Assembly: GCF_030159255.1 (NCBI RefSeq)
Contig: NZ_BSCT01000008.1
Span: 62,001-126,000, forward strand
DNA: 64,000 bases
Direction of reading: 5' to 3'
Source of the DNA: Bradyrhizobium sp. SSBR45G
GTDB lineage: Bacteria > Pseudomonadota > Alphaproteobacteria > Rhizobiales > Xanthobacteraceae
The translations under genes were made by a program, and so were the position numbers. Position 1 is the first letter of the stretch; every line of letters starts with the position of its first letter. The notes beneath the pieces were generated by a model. The model had not been told where the DNA came from, searched no databases, and saw nothing but the letters and a program-made list of their open reading frames with translations. Below, piece by piece: positions 38,247-48,402 of the stretch.

Positions 38247-40651
38247 CCGCGCAACGTGCCGCCGGTCTTCTTGGCGATGTCGGCTGTGATCTTCGCTGCG
38301 ACCGCGTCGATCTCCTCGTCCGTCATCGTCTTGTCCCGCGGCTGCAGGGTCACCGCGATCGCGACCGACTTCTTGCCGTCGTCGATGCCCTTGCCTTCGT
38401 AGACGTCGAACACAGTGACATCGGTGATCAGCTTCTTGTCGACACCCTGCGCCGCCCTCACGATGTCGCCGGCCTTGACCTTGCGATCGACGATGAAGGC
38501 GAAGTCGCGCGATACCGGCTGGAAGGCGGAGAGGTCGAGCACCGGCTTGGCCCGTGTCGGCTTCGCCTTCGCCGCCGGAATCCGATCGAGGATGACCTCG
38601 AAGGCGACGAGCGGACCATCGGCCTTCAGCGCCTCGAGCGTGCGCGGGTGCAACTCGCCGAAATGGCCGAGCACGTTTTGCGGTCCCATCTGGATCGTGC
38701 CGGAGCGGCCCGGATGCATCCAGGCCGGCCCGCCGGAGACGATCTGCAGCGATGCCATCGGCGCGCCGGCCGCGGCCAGCACAGCCAGTGCATCGGCCTT
38801 CGCGTCATACGCGTTCGCCGCTTGCGATCCGGTCCAATGCCGGCCGAGACCCCTCGACGACGCGATCCCGCGGCGAATGCCGCTCGCGGCCATGAACTGA
38901 TCCTCCGGCCGATCGCCCTTGAAGATCTGCCCGACCTCGAAGATCGCGGCATCGCCGAAGCCGCGATCGGCATTGGCCTGCACGGTGGCAATGAGACCCG
39001 CCAGCAGGCTCGGCCGCATGTCGGAGAGATCGGCGGCGATCGGATTGGCGAGCGCAAGCTCGGCCTTGCCGCCGCCGAACAATTCAGCCGCCGGCTTGGA
39101 GATGAACGACCAGGTCACGGCCTCGACCATGCCGCGCGCCGCCAGCGCGCGCTTGGCGCGCCGGGTGCGCAGCTGCAGCGGGGTCAGCACCGGCTTGCGC
39201 GGGGCATCGCCGCGCTCGAACGGCGTCATCGGCACCTTGTCGACGCCGACGATGCGCACGACTTCCTCGACGAGGTCGGCCTTGCCGTGGATGTCGCTGC
39301 GCCACGAGGGCACTGCCACCTTCACCACCGGGCCGTTGCCAGCGACGACGAAGCCGAGATGCGTCAGGATCCGCCGCACCTCGGTGAACGGGACCTCAAT
39401 GCCGGCCAGACGCTTCACCTCGGTGAGCGGGAAGTCGATGATGCGGTCGTCGCCGAACGGGTTCCCGACGACGACATTCTCCGACGGCGAGCCGCCGCAC
39501 AGCTCGAGCACGAGCCTGGTCGCCATCTCCAGGCCCGGCACCATGAAGGCCGGATCGACGCCGCGCTCGAAGCGGTAGCGCGCGTCGGAGTTGATGCCGA
39601 GCTTGCGGCCGGTCTGGGCGATGTTGATCTCATTCCACAGCGCCGATTCGATCAGCACGTCGGTGGTGTTTTCGTCGCAGCCCGAGGCTTCGCCGCCCAT
39701 GATGCCGGCGAGCGATTCGACGCCGGCATCGTCGTCGATGACGCACATCGCGTTGTCGAGCGTGTAGGTGCGGCCGTCCAGCGCGAGCAGGGTCTCGCCG
39801 TCGCGGGCGCGGCGGACGACCAGATTGCCCTTCACCTTCTTGGCGTCGAACACGTGCAGCGGCCGCGCGCGGTCGAACGTCATGTAGTTGGTGATGTCGA
39901 CCAGCGCGTTGATCGGGCGCAGCCCGATCGAGGTCAGGCGCTGCTGCAGCCATTTCGGCGACGGGCCGTTCTTGACGCCGCGCACCAGCCGCAATGCAAA
40001 GCCGGGGCACAGTTTCTCGTCTTCCACCGCGACCTTCACGGGGCAGGGGAATTCGCCCTTGATCGGCTTGATGCCGGGGTCCTTGAGCTTGCCCATGTCG
40101 GCGGCGGCGAGATCGCGCGCGATGCCGTGCACGCCGGTGCAGTCCTGGCGGTTCGGCGTCAGGTTGATCTCGAACATGGGGTCGCCGAGCCCGGCCCATT
40201 CCGCATAGGGCTTGCCGATCGGCGCATCGGCCGGCAGCTCCATGATGCCGTCGTGATCATCGGAAATCTGCAATTCGGCCGCCGAGCACAGCATGCCGCG
40301 GCTCTCGACGCCTCTGATAGTGCCGACCGACAGCGTGATGTTCTTGCCGGGGATGTAGGTGCCGGGCGGCGAGAACACCGAGACGAGGCCGGTGCGCGCG
40401 TTCGGCGCGCCGCACACCACCTGCACCGGTGCGCCACCGTCGCCGGTGTCGACCATGCAGACGCGCAAGCGGTCCGCATTCGGATGCTGCTCGGCGGACA
40501 CGACGCGCGCGATTCTGTAGGGCGCGAGCAGCTTCGCCTTGTCCTCGAGATGCTCGACCTCGAGGCCGATCATGGTGAGCTTCTCGGCAAGCTTCTCGAC
40601 GGGCTCGTCGGTGTCGAGATGATCCTTCAGCCACGACAGTGTGAATTTCAT
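38243..40651 (-). CDS. pheT: Phenylalanyl-tRNA synthetase beta subunit
   Basis: An 802-residue subunit of the alpha2-beta2 enzyme that charges tRNA-Phe. [20 protein letters not shown] is the usual start, followed by the OB-fold tRNA-binding domain ([20 protein letters not shown]), the B3/B4 editing domain, B5, and the C-terminal anticodon-binding FDX domain ([20 protein letters not shown]). Its ATG overlaps the stop of the ASCH gene by 4 bp (ATGA at 40648-40651), which in turn overlaps pheS, so all three are coupled. Confidence 0.97.
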   Translation of the reverse strand: MKFTLSWLKDHLDTDEPVEKLAEKLTMIGLEVEHLEDKAKLLAPYRIARVVSAEQHPNADRLRVCMVDTGDGGAPVQVVCGAPNARTGLVSVFSPPGTYIPGKNITLSVGTIRGVESRGMLCSAAELQISDDHDGIMELPADAPIGKPYAEWAGLGDPMFEINLTPNRQDCTGVHGIARDLAAADMGKLKDPGIKPIKGEFPCPVKVAVEDEKLCPGFALRLVRGVKNGPSPKWLQQRLTSIGLRPINALVDITNYMTFDRARPLHVFDAKKVKGNLVVRRARDGETLLALDGRTYTLDNAMCVIDDDAGVESLAGIMGGEASGCDENTTDVLIESALWNEINIAQTGRKLGINSDARYRFERGVDPAFMVPGLEMATRLVLELCGGSPSENVVVGNPFGDDRIIDFPLTEVKRLAGIEVPFTEVRRILTHLGFVVAGNGPVVKVAVPSWRSDIHGKADLVEEVVRIVGVDKVPMTPFERGDAPRKPVLTPLQLRTRRAKRALAARGMVEAVTWSFISKPAAELFGGGKAELALANPIAADLSDMRPSLLAGLIATVQANADRGFGDAAIFEVGQIFKGDRPEDQFMAASGIRRGIASSRGLGRHWTGSQAANAYDAKADALAVLAAAGAPMASLQIVSGGPAWMHPGRSGTIQMGPQNVLGHFGELHPRTLEALKADGPLVAFEVILDRIPAAKAKPTRAKPVLDLSAFQPVSRDFAFIVDRKVKAGDIVRAAQGVDKKLITDVTVFDVYEGKGIDDGKKSVAIAVTLQPRDKTMTDEEIDAVAAKITADIAKKTGGTLRG

Positions 40652-41064
40652 GATGCAATCCTGCGATCGGCAAAGACCTCGACAAGGCGGAAGCGCTCAC
40701 ACATCAACATCATGGTGTCGCTGAACTTGCCCAGTCGGGTGAAGTAGGTGCGGTGCGCTTGGCGCCAGTGGTTCAAGCTGCGGTCGCCTTCGCCCTCTTC
40801 AAAGGCGAAGGCGGCGTCAACCTCGTCGAAGCGGCGATAGCTGACCTCGGTGGTTTCGATCACGCAGCGCGGCTCGCCCCGACCGTCGAGAACGATCCAG
40901 CGCTCGCGCGGCGTGGAGGTGTTGGGCTCGTCCTCGGTGCTGCAGGTCGCCGTCTTGACGCCCTTGATGACAAGGTCGAGCAATTCATCGGCAAGCTCCG
41001 GACCATCGCCGAACGCGAACGTCCTCAAGCCGCGATAGGCTTCGGGGACTGTCTCGAGGTTCAC
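40648..41064 (-). CDS. ASCH domain protein between pheS and pheT
   Basis: A 138-residue protein of the ASCH superfamily (PUA-like beta-barrel expected to bind RNA or nucleotides). It has [20 protein letters not shown] with the KTATCS motif, [20 protein letters not shown], and [20 protein letters not shown]. The GTG at 41064 overlaps the pheS TGA (GTGA), and its own stop overlaps the pheT ATG (ATGA), so it is translated in step with both subunits. Some ASCH proteins bind or deamidate modified cytidines; no activity is known here. A longer frame to 41451 overlaps pheS and is rejected. Confidence 0.85.
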   Translation of the reverse strand: MNLETVPEAYRGLRTFAFGDGPELADELLDLVIKGVKTATCSTEDEPNTSTPRERWIVLDGRGEPRCVIETTEVSYRRFDEVDAAFAFEEGEGDRSLNHWRQAHRTYFTRLGKFSDTMMLMCERFRLVEVFADRRIAS

Positions 41065-42143
41065 GAGCTCAACCCTCCGGCCAAGGTCGGCACCTCCAGC
41101 GGCTTGAAGCCGTAGTGCGACAGCCAGCGGACGTCGCCTTCGAACAACTGGCGCAAGTCGCTCATGCCGTATTTCAGCATCGCGATGCGGTCGATGCCCA
41201 TGCCCCAGGCAAAACCCTGGTACTCGTCGGGATCGATGCCGCAGGCGCGGAGCACGTTCGGATGCACCATGCCGCAGCCGAGAATCTCCAGCCAGTCCTC
41301 GCCCTCGCCGAAGCGGATCTCGCCCTTGTCGCGGCGGCACTGGATGTCGACCTCGAGCGATGGCTCGGTGAACGGGAAGAACGACGGCCGGAATTTCATG
41401 TTGATGTGGTCGACCTCGAAGAACGCCTTGCAGAACTCGTGCAGGATCCATTTGAGGTGGCCGAGATGCGAGCCCTTGTCGATGACCAGGCCCTCGACCT
41501 GGTGGAATTGCGGCGTGTGGGTCGCGTCCGAATCGATGCGGTAGGTGCGGCCCGGGCAGATCACGCGGATCGGCGGCTTCTGGCTCAGCATCGTGCGCAC
41601 CTGCACCGGCGAGGTGTGGGTGCGCAACAGCATGCGCGAGCCGTCCGGCTTCGGATTGAAGAAGAACGTGTCGTGCATCTCGCGCGCCGGATGGCCTTCC
41701 GGGAAGTTCAGCTTGGTGAAGTTGTAGTCGTCGGTCTCGACGTCCGGACCCTCGGCGATCGAGAAGCCCATGTCGGCGAAGATCGTCGTCAGCTCGTCCA
41801 TCACCTGGCTGAGCGGATGGATGCGCCCGGTCTCGGCCGGCGTGTCCTGCAGCGGCAAGGTGACGTCGATGGTCTCCGCGGCCAGCCGCGCATCAAGCGC
41901 GGCTGATTTCAGCACCTCGCGGCGCGCGGTCAGCGCCTGCGTGACCTTGTCCTTGGCGAGGTTGATCGCCGCGCCTTGCGTCTTGCGCTCGTCCGGCGAC
42001 ATCTTGCCGAGGGTGGCCAGCAGCGCCGAGATCGAGCCCTTCTTGCCGAGGGCTGCAACGCGGACCGCCTCCAGCGCGGCTTCGTCGCTGGCGGCGGCGA
42101 TCTGGTCGAGGATCGAGGTTTCGAGCGTAGCGAGGTCGGACAC
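41061..42143 (-). CDS. pheS: Phenylalanyl-tRNA synthetase alpha subunit
   Basis: The catalytic subunit, 360 residues, the normal size. Class II motifs are visible: motif 1 region [20 protein letters not shown], motif 2 [13 protein letters not shown] and [20 protein letters not shown], motif 3 [20 protein letters not shown]. The start is GTG at 42143 with GGAGA seven bases upstream; the longer frame to 42197 has no ribosome site. It follows rpmI-rplT on the same strand, but a strong hairpin at 42260-42288 separates them. Confidence 0.96.
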   Translation of the reverse strand: MSDLATLETSILDQIAAASDEAALEAVRVAALGKKGSISALLATLGKMSPDERKTQGAAINLAKDKVTQALTARREVLKSAALDARLAAETIDVTLPLQDTPAETGRIHPLSQVMDELTTIFADMGFSIAEGPDVETDDYNFTKLNFPEGHPAREMHDTFFFNPKPDGSRMLLRTHTSPVQVRTMLSQKPPIRVICPGRTYRIDSDATHTPQFHQVEGLVIDKGSHLGHLKWILHEFCKAFFEVDHINMKFRPSFFPFTEPSLEVDIQCRRDKGEIRFGEGEDWLEILGCGMVHPNVLRACGIDPDEYQGFAWGMGIDRIAMLKYGMSDLRQLFEGDVRWLSHYGFKPLEVPTLAGGLSS

Positions 42144-42259
42144 GGGCAAATCTCCGCGGGACAAAAGGCGGCTGGGTTGTCGCCGCGCGGGCGACAAGGG
42201 TCAAGCGAAAGCAGGCAGGCAAAGCCGGCAAGCAAAGCCGTGTATTGCGCCGGATAGCA

Positions 42260-42288
42260 AAAAGCGGCCGAGATCATCGGCCGCTTTT
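42260..42288 (-). terminator. Intrinsic terminator after rplT
   Basis: AAAAGCGGCCGA (42260-42271) pairs perfectly with TCGGCCGCTTTT (42277-42288) around a 5-nt loop. Read on the minus strand it ends in a T run 25 bp after the rplT stop. It should stop rpmI-rplT transcription before pheS, at least in part. Confidence 0.85.
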
Positions 42289-42312
42289 GAAATCCTCGCG
42301 ATGGTGAGGCGA

Positions 42313-42672
42313 TCAGGCGGCGAGCGCCGCCTTGGCCTTCACAACGATCGCCTCGAACGCGGCGGGTTCGTTGATCGCGAGATCCGACAGCACCTTGCGG
42401 TCGACGGTGATGCCGGACTTGGACAGGCCGTCGATAAATCGGCTGTAGGTGAGCTCGAACGGGCGCACGGCGGCGTTCAGGCGCTGGATCCAGAGCGCGC
42501 GGAAGGTGCGCTTCTTGCGCTTGCGATCGCGGAACGCATACTGGCCAGCCTTCTCGACGGCCTGCTTGGCGGTGCGGATCGTGTTCTTGCGGCGGCCGTA
42601 ATAGCCCTTGGCGGCCTTGAAGACTTTCTTGTGCTTGGCGTGGGCGGTCACACCGCGTTTGACGCGAGACAT
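42313..42672 (-). CDS. rplT: Large ribosomal subunit protein bL20
   Basis: A 119-residue basic protein that binds 23S rRNA early in 50S assembly. [20 protein letters not shown], then [20 protein letters not shown], and the C-terminal block [20 protein letters not shown] are diagnostic. It lies 78 bp after rpmI, as in most bacteria, and ends just before an intrinsic terminator. Confidence 0.98.
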   Translation of the reverse strand: MSRVKRGVTAHAKHKKVFKAAKGYYGRRKNTIRTAKQAVEKAGQYAFRDRKRKKRTFRALWIQRLNAAVRPFELTYSRFIDGLSKSGITVDRKVLSDLAINEPAAFEAIVVKAKAALAA

Positions 42673-42750
42673 GCCGGGTATCCTTAGGGTTCAGAGATGA
42701 CGATCAGCCGCGGCTTTGATGCGGCCAGGGTTTCGGAAGCGAGAGGCCGG

Positions 42751-42951
42751 TCAGGCGTTCGGCAAGAAGTACTTCTTGACGTTGTCGCCGTCGGTCTTGA
42801 ACAGCACGCGGGTACCGCGCAGCTGCCGGATCTGCTTCTTCGTCCGCTTGATCATGCCGTGGCGCTTGCCGCGCTGGGCGTGCATCACTTTGCCGGTGGC
42901 AGTCACCTTGAAGCGCTTTTTGGCGCCGGATTTGGTCTTCAGCTTGGGCAT
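42751..42951 (-). CDS. rpmI: Large ribosomal subunit protein bL35
   Basis: A 66-residue ribosomal protein starting [20 protein letters not shown] and ending [19 protein letters not shown]. The ATG at 42951 is preceded by AAGGAGAGCCAA; the open frame continues to 43083 but the upstream part is not conserved. It is the first gene of rpmI-rplT. Unlike the common infC-rpmI-rplT operon, infC is about 700 bp further away, with an opposite-strand gene between. Confidence 0.97.
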   Translation of the reverse strand: MPKLKTKSGAKKRFKVTATGKVMHAQRGKRHGMIKRTKKQIRQLRGTRVLFKTDGDNVKKYFLPNA

Positions 42952-43211
42952 TTGGCTCTCCTTCATGCCAACGGCAAGCCGCCCGCGAGAGCGGCGCCAT
43001 CCGGCGAAATTGCTCGTTAGAGCGTTGATTGTGCTCAGGTTTCGGATCCAAACCAGGACCCACCCGCACAGGGTCATCGCCACGGCAGCCCTTGATCAGC
43101 CGGGCGACGAAGGCCGCGCTTATGCCAGAGACGATGGCGCTTGGCAACGTCGAACCACGGAATCAGCTATTCCGACCCATGTTCAGCCACCCCCAGCCGA
43201 GGTTTTGCTCC

Positions 43212-43580
43212 ATGGCCCGCATCATCCGCTTCGCCGCCTGCGCCGCCGTCCTGACGGTCGCCGCGTTGTCGCATCCCGCCCCGGCGCGTGCCGCCGGCTT
43301 CGACGGCGCCTGGACTGTCCTGATCATCACCGAGGCCGGCAGTTGCGACCAGGGCTACAGCTTCCCGCTACAGATCAGCGGCGGCCGGGTGACCTCGACC
43401 GGATCCGCCAACGTCACTGGCGCCGTCGGCCGCGGCGGGGCCGTCACGGTCCGGGTGTCCCAGGGCGGTTCTTACGCCAGCGGTACCGGGCGGTTGGGGG
43501 CGACGTCCGGCTTTGGCCGCTGGAGCGGAAAAGGCGGATCCGGGACCTGCAGCGGGCGGTGGCAGGCGACGCGGTCCTGA
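43212..43580 (+). CDS. Small secreted protein of unknown function
   Basis: A 122-residue protein with a Sec signal (MARIIRFAACAAVLTVAALS, cleavage near ARAAG). The mature part is Gly/Ser-rich with repeated short beta-like units (GGRVTSTGSANVTGAVGRGG, GSYASGTGRLGATSGFGRWS) and two Cys (GSCDQGYSF and GTCSGRW), a pattern seen in many small exported rhizobial proteins. The ATG at 43212 is chosen for the signal peptide. It lies antisense between infC and rpmI. Function unknown. Confidence 0.7.
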   Translation: MARIIRFAACAAVLTVAALSHPAPARAAGFDGAWTVLIITEAGSCDQGYSFPLQISGGRVTSTGSANVTGAVGRGGAVTVRVSQGGSYASGTGRLGATSGFGRWSGKGGSGTCSGRWQATRS

Positions 43581-43592
43581 CCGGCCATAAGG

Positions 43593-43618
43593 AAAAGCCC
43601 GCCAATCGCGTGGCGGGC
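43593..43618 (-). terminator. Intrinsic terminator after infC
   Basis: GCCCGCCA (43597-43604) pairs with TGGCGGGC (43611-43618) around a 6-nt loop. On the minus strand it is followed by TTTTCC, 27 bp after the infC stop. It may also serve the convergent gene ending at 43580. Confidence 0.8.
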
Positions 43619-43644
43619 CCGGTTGGCGCATCGGTATCTGGCGG

Positions 43645-44184
43645 CTAGCGCGGGGCCAGCACCATGACGACCTGACGGCCCTCGAACCTGGCGTCCTGCT
43701 CGACCTTGGCGAACGCCGCCACGTCGGACTTGACCTTGTCGAGCAGCTTGGTGCCGATCTCCTGGTGCGCCATTTCGCGGCCGCGATAGCGCAGCGTGAT
43801 CTTGACCTTGTCGCCCTCTTCGAAGAAGCGCTGCATCGCCCGCATCTTCACGTCGTAGTCGTGATCATCGATCATCGGGCGGAGCTTGATCTCCTTGATC
43901 TCGACGACCTTCTGCTTCTTGCGGGCCTCGGCGGCCTTCTTCTGCGCCGAATACTTATACTTCCCGTAGTCCATGATCTTACAGACGGGAGGATTGTTGT
44001 TCGGCGAAATCTCGACCAGGTCCATGCCTGCTTCGATGGCCATCCTGATCGCAACCACGGTCTCGACCGTGCCACGGTTGGTGCCTTCGGCGTCGATCAG
44101 CTGGATCTGCGCATTGCGAATCTCATCATTGGTGCGCGGCCCGTCTTTGACGGCAGCGGGCGGGGCTCGATTAGGGCGGCGAAT
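43645..44184 (-). CDS. infC: Translation initiation factor IF-3 (ATT start)
   Basis: A 179-residue factor that keeps 30S subunits free and checks initiation codons. The N-domain includes [20 protein letters not shown] and the linker/C-domain [40 protein letters not shown]. The frame has no ATG or GTG near the conserved start; an ATT at 44182-44184 (codons ATT CGC CGC CCT AAT) stands eight bases after GGAG. infC of E. coli starts with AUU and IF-3 represses it by rejecting that codon, so the same feedback is likely here. The longer frame to 44490 is not supported. Confidence 0.92.
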   Translation of the reverse strand: MRRPNRAPPAAVKDGPRTNDEIRNAQIQLIDAEGTNRGTVETVVAIRMAIEAGMDLVEISPNNNPPVCKIMDYGKYKYSAQKKAAEARKKQKVVEIKEIKLRPMIDDHDYDVKMRAMQRFFEEGDKVKITLRYRGREMAHQEIGTKLLDKVKSDVAAFAKVEQDARFEGRQVVMVLAPR

Positions 44185-44513
44185 GGGTAGTTCTCCAAGG
44201 TTGTGGAAGAAGGCGGCTACTTTGAAGGAAGATGCCCTTGCGGGCAAGGTCGCTGGCGTCCGGTGCGTCGAATTTCCGCCCGGCCATCGCTGCGCTTGCG
44301 TCGCACGCGCAGGACTTCGGCTTGATCGTGCATTCCCCCAAACAGACCATCTGGCCAGAAAATGACGATCAAACTCGCGCGTTCTGGGCCTTTTTGGTTC
44401 CGCCGGGGGACATAGAGTGCGCCGCGCGCTTTCGCAAGCGGCAGCGTCTGGCTGCCCCAATTGACGGCAGCGGCCGGTTCGCCCACACAACGTCCGACAC
44501 CGAGTAACGATCC
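44185..44513. other. Divergent intergenic region, infC / hydrolase
   Basis: 329 bp between infC (minus) and the alpha/beta hydrolase gene (plus). A short inverted repeat TGCCCTTGCGGGCA is seen near 44231-44244; no gene or convincing promoter motif was found. Confidence 0.4.
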
Positions 44514-45299
44514 ATGAACCAAGCTGTCGAATCTGCCGATTCTCCCGCCTTCATCGCCGTCGGCACCGGCGACCAGTCGCGCCAGATCGCGGTGCGGGCG
44601 CGTCCTGGCAACCCGCCCGGGCTGTTCTGGCTGGGCGGCTTCAATTCCGACATGAAGGGCACCAAGGCACTGGCGCTCGACGCCTGGGCAGCCGAGCGCG
44701 GCCGTGCCTGTGTCCGCTTCGACTATTCCGGGCATGGCGAATCGGGCGGCCGCTTCGTCGACGGCACCATCGGCCGCTGGCTCGAGGAGAGCGTCGCGGT
44801 GTTCCGCCAGGTCTGCCGCGGGCCGCAGGTCGTGATCGGCTCCTCGATGGGCGGCTGGATGGCGCTGCTGCTGGCGCGCGCGCTGCTCCAAGAGCCGGCG
44901 GAAGCGACGCTGGCCGGCCTGGTCCTGATCGCTCCGGCGCCCGATTTCACCGAGGAACTGATGTGGAAGGGTTTTGCTCCGGAGATCCGCCAGGAGATCG
45001 AGGCCAATGGCGTGTGGATGCGGCCCTCCGAGTACGGCGAGCCGTATCCGATCACGAGGGCGCTGATCGAGGACGGCCGCAACCATCTGCTGCTCGGCGG
45101 CGCCATCAATGTCGGCTGCCCCGTGCGCATCCTGCAGGGCGCACAGGACCCCGACGTGCCCTGGCAGCATGCCTTTGCCCTGGCGCACCGGCTGCCCGCC
45201 GACGACGTGGTGCTGACCATGATCCAGGACGGCGACCACCGGCTGTCGCGGCCGCAGGACATCGCCCGCATGCTGGCGGCGGTCGGCGAGATCGGCTGA
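44514..45299 (+). CDS. Alpha/beta hydrolase (serine hydrolase)
   Basis: A 261-residue alpha/beta-hydrolase. The nucleophile elbow is [20 protein letters not shown] (GxSxGG); the oxyanion region [20 protein letters not shown] comes earlier, a catalytic Asp is likely in [18 protein letters not shown] and the His in [14 protein letters not shown]. The form resembles ABHD10-like acyl-protein or mycophenolic-acyl esterases more than lipases, but the substrate is not known. No signal peptide. It converges on queG with a 2-bp gap. Confidence 0.88.
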   Translation: MNQAVESADSPAFIAVGTGDQSRQIAVRARPGNPPGLFWLGGFNSDMKGTKALALDAWAAERGRACVRFDYSGHGESGGRFVDGTIGRWLEESVAVFRQVCRGPQVVIGSSMGGWMALLLARALLQEPAEATLAGLVLIAPAPDFTEELMWKGFAPEIRQEIEANGVWMRPSEYGEPYPITRALIEDGRNHLLLGGAINVGCPVRILQGAQDPDVPWQHAFALAHRLPADDVVLTMIQDGDHRLSRPQDIARMLAAVGEIG

Positions 45300-45301
45300 C
45301 C

Positions 45302-46432
45302 TCAGCATCGCATCTGCCACTCTGCGCGGACATCACCGTCGGCCTCGGAGCCCAGCGCGGCCTCGGCCCGCTGCGCGAATGCGGCTTCGTCGAGCAACTG
45401 GCTCAGCGCCCAGGCGGCTGCACCGCGGACCAGCGGATTCGGGTCGGCCGCGAGTCGCTCGGCCGCCGGCACCAGCGCCGCATCGCCGGAGTTGCCGATC
45501 GCAATCAGCACGTTGCGCAGGAAGCGGTCGCGGCCGATGCGCTTGATCGGCGACTTCGTGAACAGCGCCCGGAACGCGGCATTGTCGAGCGCGGCCAAAT
45601 CCGCCAGCGACGGCGCACGCAGCGCGTCGCGGGCCGCCAGCTTGGCCTCGCGCCCCTCTTGCGCGAATTTGTTCCAAGGGCAGGCGGCGAGGCAGTCGTC
45701 GCAGCCATAGATGCGGTTGCCCATGGCCTTGCGGAACTCGCGCGGGATCGGCCCCTTGTTCTCGATCGTGAGATACGAGATGCAGCGCCGCGCATCGAGG
45801 CTGTACGGGGCCGGGAACGCCGCCGTCGGGCAGCTGTCGAGACAGGCCCGGCACGAGCCGCAATGATCCCGCTCCGGCGCATCCGCCGGCCAATCGAGCG
45901 TGGTGTAGATCGCGCCGAGGAACAGCCAGGAGCCGAAGCCTGATGACACCAGGTTGGTGTGCTTGCCCTGCCAGCCCAGCCCGGCCGCTTCCGCCAGCGG
46001 CTTCTCCATCACGGCGGCGGTGTCGACGAACACCTTCACGTCGCAGCCGGCCTGCGCGACCAGCCAGCGGGCGAGCGTCTTGAGGTTCTTCTTGATGACG
46101 TCGTGATAGTCGTCGCCGCGGGCATAGACCGAGATCGCGGCGCGGCTGCGCTCAGCGAGGATCGCGCGCGGGTCCTCGCTCGGGCCGTAGTTGACGCCGA
46201 GCATGATCACCGAGCGCACCTCGCGCCACAGCGTCGCCGGATCGGTGCGCCGCCCTGGCTCGCGCGCCAGCCAGTCCATGTCGCCGTGCTGCCCGGATGC
46301 GATGAAGCGCTCGAAGGCTGTGGCGCGCTCGTGGCTGATCACCGGCGCGGTGATGCCGACGCAGTCGAAGCCGAGCCTCAACGCTTCGGCAGCCAGCGCC
46401 GCTTTCAGGGCGTCTGGCGCGTCACCGCTCAG
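45302..46432 (-). CDS. queG: Epoxyqueuosine reductase QueG
   Basis: The last step of queuosine synthesis in tRNA: a cobalamin and iron-sulfur enzyme that reduces epoxyqueuosine. About 376 residues. [20 protein letters not shown] and [16 protein letters not shown] hold the two 4Fe-4S clusters; [20 protein letters not shown] and [20 protein letters not shown] are family blocks; a C-terminal HEAT-like part follows. No ATG, GTG or TTG stands where the family starts; CTG at 46430-46432 forms a CTGA overlap with the GST stop and gives [23 protein letters not shown] at 46531 is an alternative with an unrelated 33-residue extension. Confidence 0.9.
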   Translation of the reverse strand: MSGDAPDALKAALAAEALRLGFDCVGITAPVISHERATAFERFIASGQHGDMDWLAREPGRRTDPATLWREVRSVIMLGVNYGPSEDPRAILAERSRAAISVYARGDDYHDVIKKNLKTLARWLVAQAGCDVKVFVDTAAVMEKPLAEAAGLGWQGKHTNLVSSGFGSWLFLGAIYTTLDWPADAPERDHCGSCRACLDSCPTAAFPAPYSLDARRCISYLTIENKGPIPREFRKAMGNRIYGCDDCLAACPWNKFAQEGREAKLAARDALRAPSLADLAALDNAAFRALFTKSPIKRIGRDRFLRNVLIAIGNSGDAALVPAAERLAADPNPLVRGAAAWALSQLLDEAAFAQRAEAALGSEADGDVRAEWQMRC

Positions 46433-47121
46433 AAGTCGAGGTCCACATAGGTCCGCGACGCCGGCACGCCCGCCAGCCAGTCGGAGAGCAGCGGCCGGAA
46501 CGACGGCCGCGACTTCACCCGCGCGTACCACGCCTTCGCCGCGTCGTCCTCGATCCATGGCACGTCGCCCAGATAGTCGATCGCCGACAGATGCGCGGCG
46601 GCGGCGAGGTCGGCATAGGTCAGGCGGTCGCCGGCCAGGAAATTGCGCCGCTGCGCCAGCCAGCCGATATAGGCGAGATGGTAGCGCACATTGGTCTTGG
46701 CGGCGCGAATCACGTCGGTCGCCGGCGGCCCGCCGCCATCCTCCTCGTTCATGAAGCGCTTGTAGATGCGCTCGGTCACCAGCAGGTTCGAGGCCTCCTC
46801 GAAGAACTTATCGTTGAACCACGCCATCAGCCGGCGCACCTCGATGCGCTCGGCCGGCGAGGCCGGCATCAGCCGCCGGTCGCCCATCTCGAGCCCGCAG
46901 GTCTCGTCGAGAAACTCGGCGATCACGCCGACCCCGGGCACCGCCGGCATGCCCTCGACCGACAGCACCGGCGTGGTTCCCGCCGGATTGAGCACCAGAA
47001 ACGGCTCACGGCGCTCCCAGGCGCGTTCCTCCACCAGGCGCAGATCGAGCCCGTATTCGCCGAGCACCAGCCGGACGAAGCGCGAATGCGGGCAGAAGGG
47101 GTGGTGGTAGAGCGTGTACAT
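46429..47121 (-). CDS. Glutathione S-transferase family protein
   Basis: A 230-residue cytosolic GST-fold protein. The thioredoxin-like half begins [20 protein letters not shown] with a Cys in the active-site helix, and [20 protein letters not shown] contains the cis-proline loop. The C-terminal helical half includes [20 protein letters not shown], the usual GST N-capping box region. Substrate unknown. Its stop overlaps the likely CTG start of queG, so the two are co-transcribed. Confidence 0.9.
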   Translation of the reverse strand: MYTLYHHPFCPHSRFVRLVLGEYGLDLRLVEERAWERREPFLVLNPAGTTPVLSVEGMPAVPGVGVIAEFLDETCGLEMGDRRLMPASPAERIEVRRLMAWFNDKFFEEASNLLVTERIYKRFMNEEDGGGPPATDVIRAAKTNVRYHLAYIGWLAQRRNFLAGDRLTYADLAAAAHLSAIDYLGDVPWIEDDAAKAWYARVKSRPSFRPLLSDWLAGVPASRTYVDLDF

Positions 47122-47479
47122 GGAGCCTTTCGACGATTCCGCGGCGGCCTGCGCTTAACGAACAATCAACCATCGGTTCGCACCGGGGCCTGGTCCCGAT
47201 ACCGGCGCACGGGCGGCGTTGCGAATCGGACCATTAGCGCATGGTCGGTGAAAGTGTAAGCAGGAGGGCGACGGGCCGGCATGCGGGATATGACGTTCCA
47301 CGGACGCCTCATCAACGCGCCGGATACGCCGTCCGGCATCGTCGCGGTCTGATTCGCAGTGCCGATCACGCGCTGGTTCATTCGTCCGATGTGGCCGCGA
47401 CCGTCGCTTTTTGCAATTGCGGGCGCGGGCCGAATAGGCGAGAAGGGCGGCGTTTTGCCGGCAATGTTGGATCGGATCA
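47122..47479. other. Intergenic region, GST / uppP
   Basis: 358 bp between divergent genes. A minus-strand open frame of 104 codons crosses it, but it has no ribosome site and no recognisable family. I see no repeat or clear regulatory motif. Confidence 0.4.
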
Positions 47480-48286
47480 ATGATGTCAGATACGCTGCGG
47501 GCCGTGCTGCTCGGCATTGTCGAGGGCGTGACCGAGTTTCTTCCAGTATCCTCGACCGGCCACCTGCTGCTGGCGGAACGCTTCTTCGGGCTCGGCGAGG
47601 ACGGCTTCTGGAAGAGTTTTGCGATCCTGATCCAGCTCGGCGCCATCCTCGCGATCGTCGCGCTGTACTTCTTCAAGCTGTACCGCGTCGCCATCGGCGC
47701 GCTGACCAATGCCGATGACCGCCGCTTCATCATCGGCGTGCTGATCGCCTTCCTGCCGGCGGTCATCATCGGCCTCATCGCCGGCAAGTACATCAAGGCG
47801 CTCCTGTTCGACCCCTGGGTCGTCTGCTTCTCGCTGATCGTCGGCGGTGCCATCCTGCTGTGGGTCGACCAGATCGATCTCAAGCCCCGGGAGCATGACG
47901 CCACGCGCTATCCGCTGCTGATGTATCTGTGGATCGGCGTCGCGCAGTGCCTGGCCATGATTCCCGGCGTGTCGCGCTCCGGCTCGACCATCGTGGCGGC
48001 GATGCTGCTCGGCGGCGACAAGCGCTCGGCCGCGGAGTTCTCCTTCTTCCTGGCGATCCCGACCATGGTCGGCGCCTTCGTCTACGACTTCTACAAGAGC
48101 CGCGCCGAGATGACGTCCGATCATCTCGGCCTGATCGCGATCGGCTTCGTCGTCTCCTTCATCACCGCGATGATCGTGGTGAAGGCCTTCCTGGGCTACG
48201 TCACCCGCCACGGCTTCGTGCTGTTCGCCTGGTGGCGCGTCATCGTCGGCACCCTCGGCCTGATCGCGCTGGCGCTCGGGAAGTAG
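47480..48286 (+). CDS. uppP: Undecaprenyl-diphosphatase UppP/BacA
   Basis: A 268-residue membrane enzyme that dephosphorylates undecaprenyl diphosphate, recycling the lipid carrier for peptidoglycan and surface glycans and giving some bacitracin tolerance. The two family motifs are present: EGVTEFLPVSSTGHLLLAER and MIPGVSRSGSTIVAAMLLGG. About eight membrane helices are visible. Two tandem ATGs (47480, 47483) begin the gene. It could serve the lipid-linked sugar enzymes at 3.7-10.4 kb as well as peptidoglycan. Confidence 0.97.
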   Translation: MMSDTLRAVLLGIVEGVTEFLPVSSTGHLLLAERFFGLGEDGFWKSFAILIQLGAILAIVALYFFKLYRVAIGALTNADDRRFIIGVLIAFLPAVIIGLIAGKYIKALLFDPWVVCFSLIVGGAILLWVDQIDLKPREHDATRYPLLMYLWIGVAQCLAMIPGVSRSGSTIVAAMLLGGDKRSAAEFSFFLAIPTMVGAFVYDFYKSRAEMTSDHLGLIAIGFVVSFITAMIVVKAFLGYVTRHGFVLFAWWRVIVGTLGLIALALGK

Positions 48287-48293
48287 TTATCGC

Positions 48294-48387
48294 GTAGGGT
48301 GGGCAAAGGCGCGTAGCGCCGTGCCCACCGTTCTCACCGAGAATGCCGTCGCAAGACGGTGGGCACGCTTCGCTTTGCCCACCCTAC
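48294..48387. repeat. GTAGGGTGGGCAAAG inverted-repeat element, short copy
   Basis: GTAGGGTGGGCAAAG (48294-48308) and CTTTGCCCACCCTAC (48373-48387) are perfect terminal inverted repeats of 15 bp. The interior also has CGGTGGGCACG/CGTGCCCACCG as a second inverted pair. Same family as 36346-36483. It lies 8 bp after uppP and may end that transcript. Confidence 0.85.
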
Positions 48388-48402
48388 GGGCTGGTGTGCC
48401 CC

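Noticed and set aside
42144..42312. Phe attenuator or leader peptide before pheS
   Set aside because: The hairpin is a simple terminator placed right after rplT; no Phe-rich leader frame or alternative pairing was found.
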